Assembly: GCF_004010105.1 (NCBI RefSeq)
Contig: NZ_RRYE01000001.1
Location: forward strand, 1 to 64,000
Source: Microbacterium sp. CPCC 204701
Lineage (GTDB): Bacteria > Actinomycetota > Actinomycetes > Actinomycetales > Microbacteriaceae
Direction: 5' to 3'
Length of the DNA stretch: 64,000 bases
Positions 61,015-64,000 of this stretch are shown here, piece after piece. The position numbers were made by a program, and so were the translations under genes. Within the stretch, counting starts at the first letter, position 1, and each line of letters starts with the position of its first letter. The notes beneath the pieces were generated by a model. That model had not been told where the DNA came from and did not search any database. It saw only the letters and a list, made by a program, of their open reading frames with translations.

Positions 61015-62495
61015 TGGCCCGGCTGCGTCCGGGCCTTCTCGGTGCGGCGCTGGGCCTCGGAATCGCGTTGACCGCGGTCGTGCCCGCAAGCGCGGCGGAA
61101 GCCGGTCGCGCAACAACCGCGGCATCCGTCGCCGTCGCATCTGCCGCGACGAACGCGACGCCCGTGTCCGGCGAACCCTGGTCATCGCCCGCGTATCCCG
61201 TCGACTGTTTCCGCGTCGACGAGCAGGTCACCTGCACGCCGCAGAACACCGCAGACATCAAGCCGCAGCAGTGCTTCATCAACGTCTTCGTCGACGGGGC
61301 GAAGGCCACTGTCTGCACGACTGACGAAGCGCATGTGTCGGCCATCAAGACCAGCGGCGGCAAGCCCCTGCTCGTCGAGTACGGCTGCTCGATCGGCGAC
61401 GTCGTCTGCGTGACGTTCGAGAACGCGGGACGAGGGATGGCACTCTCGGCAACGTCGATGATGCTCGCCGTCGCACAGAACATGCGCTTCGATACGTCGT
61501 CGCTGCTGTGGACCGCCTCGACCAAGGAATGGTCGTTCTGGCAATGGGCCGTGCTCGCGATCCTTTTCGGCGCGATGGTCTGGGCGGTCGCCGCGGCCAT
61601 CGTCTCGGGTGATCGGGCCGAGCTCGTCGGCGCGATCGTGCGCAGCTTCATTGCGATCCCGGCTACGGCAATCAGCCTCTGGGCGACCGGGCACCTGCTC
61701 AACGCGGTCGACGACCTGACCTGGTACGTCATGAACCGCGACGGGTCGGGCGGATTGTTCTCGACGCTGCAGTCGGTCATGTGGGCAGGTGGGCAGGCGA
61801 ACTACTTCTTCGCGTTCGTCATCCACGGCTTGCTGATGATCGGGATGCTGCTTCTCATGCTCGTCTTCGCCTTCCGCAACATCGTGCTCGCGGCATTGAT
61901 CGCGGTGGGGCCGATCGCATGGATGCTGTACCCCGTGCGAGCGGTCGGGCCGCAATGGGTCGTCCGATACGTCTCGGCCGTCGTAGTGCTGCTGCTCACC
62001 GGGCCGCTCACGATCGGCTTCGTGACGCTCATCATCAATGGCCTCGCGAGAGTGCGGACGATCTGGGATCCACAGTCTTGGCCGCTCTTGATCGGGCTGA
62101 TTCTCGTCACCTTCGCGCCCTTCGCCGTCTTTGGCCTCTTCAGCTTCGTCGGCGCGGTTGCGGCCGATTCGATCGGTTCGCGGATCGGCTCGGGAGCTGG
62201 TCAGGCCGCATCTAGAGCGGCGCGATCGGCGTCCCACGTGCCGAGTCGGATCACGGCGCTGCCCGCGGGCATCGGCACCCGGGCAGCAAGCAGATCCCGC
62301 GGGAGCGGCCCGACTTCAGGCTCCTCGCCGTCTGGTACTTCGGGCAAGGCGCCGGCTGGTCAATCGAACTCCCCCTCGGCGCCGTCAAACTCCGCCACGC
62401 CGACACCCTCGGCCCAGACGACACCCTCGGCCCAGACGACACCCCCAGCGCCGACGAACACCCCTGCACGCACCCGCACTGAGAGGACAGCGTGA
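61014..62495 (+). CDS. VirB6/TrbL-like polytopic membrane protein
   Basis: 493 residues. Signal peptide (RLRPGLLGAALGLGIALTAV ... PASAAEA), an exported cysteine-bearing loop, five or six membrane helices (about 150-370) and a Ser/Thr/Pro/Ala-rich C-terminal tail with a repeated segment. This is the usual architecture of the channel protein in actinobacterial type IV transfer systems. Start at ATG 61014 overlaps the previous stop; a long in-frame extension upstream is antisense noise. Confidence 0.85.
   Translation: MARLRPGLLGAALGLGIALTAVVPASAAEAGRATTAASVAVASAATNATPVSGEPWSSPAYPVDCFRVDEQVTCTPQNTADIKPQQCFINVFVDGAKATVCTTDEAHVSAIKTSGGKPLLVEYGCSIGDVVCVTFENAGRGMALSATSMMLAVAQNMRFDTSSLLWTASTKEWSFWQWAVLAILFGAMVWAVAAAIVSGDRAELVGAIVRSFIAIPATAISLWATGHLLNAVDDLTWYVMNRDGSGGLFSTLQSVMWAGGQANYFFAFVIHGLLMIGMLLLMLVFAFRNIVLAALIAVGPIAWMLYPVRAVGPQWVVRYVSAVVVLLLTGPLTIGFVTLIINGLARVRTIWDPQSWPLLIGLILVTFAPFAVFGLFSFVGAVAADSIGSRIGSGAGQAASRAARSASHVPSRITALPAGIGTRAASRSRGSGPTSGSSPSGTSGKAPAGQSNSPSAPSNSATPTPSAQTTPSAQTTPPAPTNTPARTRTERTA
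62403..62438 (+). repeat. Tandem 18-bp repeat in the TrbL-like tail
   Basis: Two exact copies of ACACCCTCGGCCCAGACG (62403-62420 and 62421-62438) followed by a partial third encode TPSAQT repeats. Copy number may vary by slippage and would only change tail length, since 18 is a multiple of three. Confidence 0.85.
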
Positions 62496-63985
62496 TGACC
62501 ACACACGACCTGGCACGCCCCGTCCGCCTTCCCCGACGTTCACGGCAGGGCGTCGTGATGGGCATGGACGGTTGGCAGCTGACATGCATCACGATCGCGG
62601 CGATCGCGCTGCTGGCGAGCGTCAACCGCTTCGGCCCTCCGGGACTGCTCTACGCGGCGCCGCTCTATCTGCCGGTCGGAGGGTTCGCGTTCGTCATGAT
62701 CCATGGCGACTCGGCGCCGCGACAGGTCGCCCTCTGGCTCATGAAGCAAGCAAGGCACATCGCCCGCGCGACACGCCACGTCTATCGCCCCGAGCGTGCG
62801 CAACTCGCGGGCACGCTGAACCTTCCCGGCATTCGCGCGTCGATCCAACTGTGGGACGTCGACGGCGTCGCGTGCGCGTACAACCCGCACGACCGGTCAG
62901 TCTCCGTCACCGCCGAAGTCGAGGTGCAAGGGTTCCTGATGAAGGATCTCGCCGAGCGCTACGACCTCGCGCAGCAGTGGTCGCCCGTGCTCGCGTCGTT
63001 CACGCAGCGACCCGGGATCAAGCGCGCGGTGCTCCAGGAGCGCACGATCCCGACGACGATCCGGGCGGCTCACGATCACTACGAATCCACTCGGCGTCGG
63101 CGCGGGCTCGACGAGGCCTCACCGGTCTCTCGCAACTACGACGAGGTCATGGACCGGTCCGAGGCGTTCGCGGTGTCGCACCGCAACTATCTGACGTTCA
63201 CGCTCGACCTGATCGCCCTGGGGCCGCAGCTCAAAGCCCTCGGCGGCGGCGAGGGTGCCGTCAAGGCCCTCGCTTCCCTCGAGGCGCGCAATCTCGCCGA
63301 CGCTCTGAATGCGGCGCGCATCCGAGTGCGGAGCTGGCTGACGGTGCGGGATGTCGCGGCCCTTGCTCGCATCGGATTCGACCCCGAGTTCGCGGCCAAC
63401 GTGCAGAACCGCGACGACGCGCAGCGGGGCGTCGATCCCATCGCGATCGGACCGATGTACCTCGAGGAGCCCCGAGGCTCGAACGGCATCGTCTACAGCG
63501 ACTCGGCCGTGCACACGACGATGTGGATCCACGAATGGCCTCGGTCCGATGCCGCCGTCGGGTTCGTCGAGTCGATCGTGTTCGCCCGGATGCCGTCGAC
63601 CGGCGAAGCGATCACGCACATCCTGTCGATTGTCCTCACGCCGGTCTCGGTGAAGAAGGCGATGCGCCGCATCGAGGACGACAAGAAGGTGTGGCGAGGC
63701 AACGAGAAGCTGCGTGCCAAGCGCGGCGTCGACGGCTCAGCTGCGGACGCGGCCGATTGGGAGGCACTCGAGCGGCAAGAAGAGGAGATCGTCGCCGGTC
63801 ACGGCGAGTTCCGGTACGGCGCCTACCTGACCGTCACGGCTCCCAATGAGCAGAAGCTCGAGCAAGCGATCGCCGGCATGCGCAACGCGCTCGCACGAGC
63901 GGGCATGGAGCCGCAAGTCCTCTACTGTCAGCAGGCCGAAGCGCTCATGGTCAATGCGCTTCCGCTGGGTCTGGGGATGAAGTGA
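62495..63985 (+). CDS. SCO6880-type conjugation protein
   Basis: 496 residues. Two N-terminal hydrophobic segments (about 26-45, 50-70) and a large cytosolic domain (LNLPGIRASIQLWDVDGVAC, RNYLTFTLDLIALGPQLKAL, GSNGIVYSDSAVHTTMWIHE). This is the SCO6880 family, found upstream of the VirB4-like ATPase in actinobacterial mobile elements; it takes a PrgI/VirB3-like position. ATG 62495 overlaps the previous stop by one base and the gene ends at the next start. Confidence 0.88.
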   Translation: MTTHDLARPVRLPRRSRQGVVMGMDGWQLTCITIAAIALLASVNRFGPPGLLYAAPLYLPVGGFAFVMIHGDSAPRQVALWLMKQARHIARATRHVYRPERAQLAGTLNLPGIRASIQLWDVDGVACAYNPHDRSVSVTAEVEVQGFLMKDLAERYDLAQQWSPVLASFTQRPGIKRAVLQERTIPTTIRAAHDHYESTRRRRGLDEASPVSRNYDEVMDRSEAFAVSHRNYLTFTLDLIALGPQLKALGGGEGAVKALASLEARNLADALNAARIRVRSWLTVRDVAALARIGFDPEFAANVQNRDDAQRGVDPIAIGPMYLEEPRGSNGIVYSDSAVHTTMWIHEWPRSDAAVGFVESIVFARMPSTGEAITHILSIVLTPVSVKKAMRRIEDDKKVWRGNEKLRAKRGVDGSAADAADWEALERQEEEIVAGHGEFRYGAYLTVTAPNEQKLEQAIAGMRNALARAGMEPQVLYCQQAEALMVNALPLGLGMK

Positions 63986-64000
63986 TGGCACGTCCCTTCG
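63985..64000 (+). CDS. Start of the next transfer gene (cut by window end)
   Basis: ATG at 63985 overlaps the previous stop as TGATG and begins MARPF. In this gene order the next gene is usually the VirB4/TraC-like ATPase. Only five codons are visible. Confidence 0.6.

Noticed and set aside
1-64000. CRISPR arrays, rRNA genes and intact tRNA genes
   Set aside because: No regularly spaced direct repeats, rRNA-like sequence or complete cloverleaf was seen on reading. A covariance-model search would be decisive for tRNAs and small RNAs.

Overview
The window is high-GC DNA with purine-rich Shine-Dalgarno sites, many ATGA stop/start overlaps and several families typical of Actinobacteria (SCO6880-type conjugation protein, DUF1023 hydrolase with a WXG-like N-terminus, MAB_1171c-type membrane protein, DUF6338). 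The gene mix fits a Microbacteriaceae-like soil or plant actinobacterium. That placement is inference; no rRNA gene is present.

Left part, about 1-24,100 (chromosomal and metabolic): dinB, a stranded AraC C-terminus, a GPP34 plus small-multidrug-export pair divergent from a TetR gene, and a graveyard of decayed genes (hydrolase, IS481-like transposase, methyltransferase; 4.1-6.0 kb). Two clean catabolic operons follow. The first (10,836 down to 6,118) encodes a BKACE/DUF849 enzyme, an enoyl-CoA hydratase, a class III CoA-transferase, an MHS-family transporter and a tautomerase, and is divergent from a GntR regulator. The second (21,671 down to 12,166) is a peptide-type ABC transporter (binding protein, permease, permease-ATPase fusion, ATPase) with a proline-iminopeptidase-like hydrolase, an amidohydrolase, a DUF1028 protein and an M20 carbamoylase-like hydrolase. 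An XRE-cupin regulator lies beside it and a 34-bp inverted repeat precedes it. IS3 relics and a broken GntR gene fill 22.5-24 kb.

At 24,114-24,135 there is an orphan 3' end of a tRNA gene (T-loop to discriminator) with no tRNA body. Everything to its right looks like accessory DNA, and the window ends inside a type IV secretion/conjugation operon (59.3-64 kb). I infer that 24.1 kb is one end of an integrative conjugative element whose other end lies outside the window.

The main discovery is the first cargo operon (24,644-28,880), a type II CBASS anti-phage system made of three overlapping genes. They encode a CD-NTase ending in glycine, a compact E2-E1 ligase (Cap2-like), and one polypeptide that joins a JAB/JAMM deconjugase (Cap3-like) to a TIR NADase and a SAVED cyclic-nucleotide sensor. 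The fusion of regulator and effector in one chain is the most unusual feature here.

The rest of the island (29-59 kb) holds many small lipoprotein, membrane and hypothetical genes; an ECF sigma/membrane-protein pair; an Mrr-like nuclease; an AlbA_2 protein; two GrpB proteins; and a lipoprotein gene present twice in a roughly 525-bp direct duplication 10.24 kb apart. It also has a DNA ligase with DUF2188, a WXG/DUF1023 hydrolase with coupled lipoprotein, and an XRE - ImmA-like - MAB_1171c-like - hydrolase cassette with three TTGAGCATGCTCAA-type operators.
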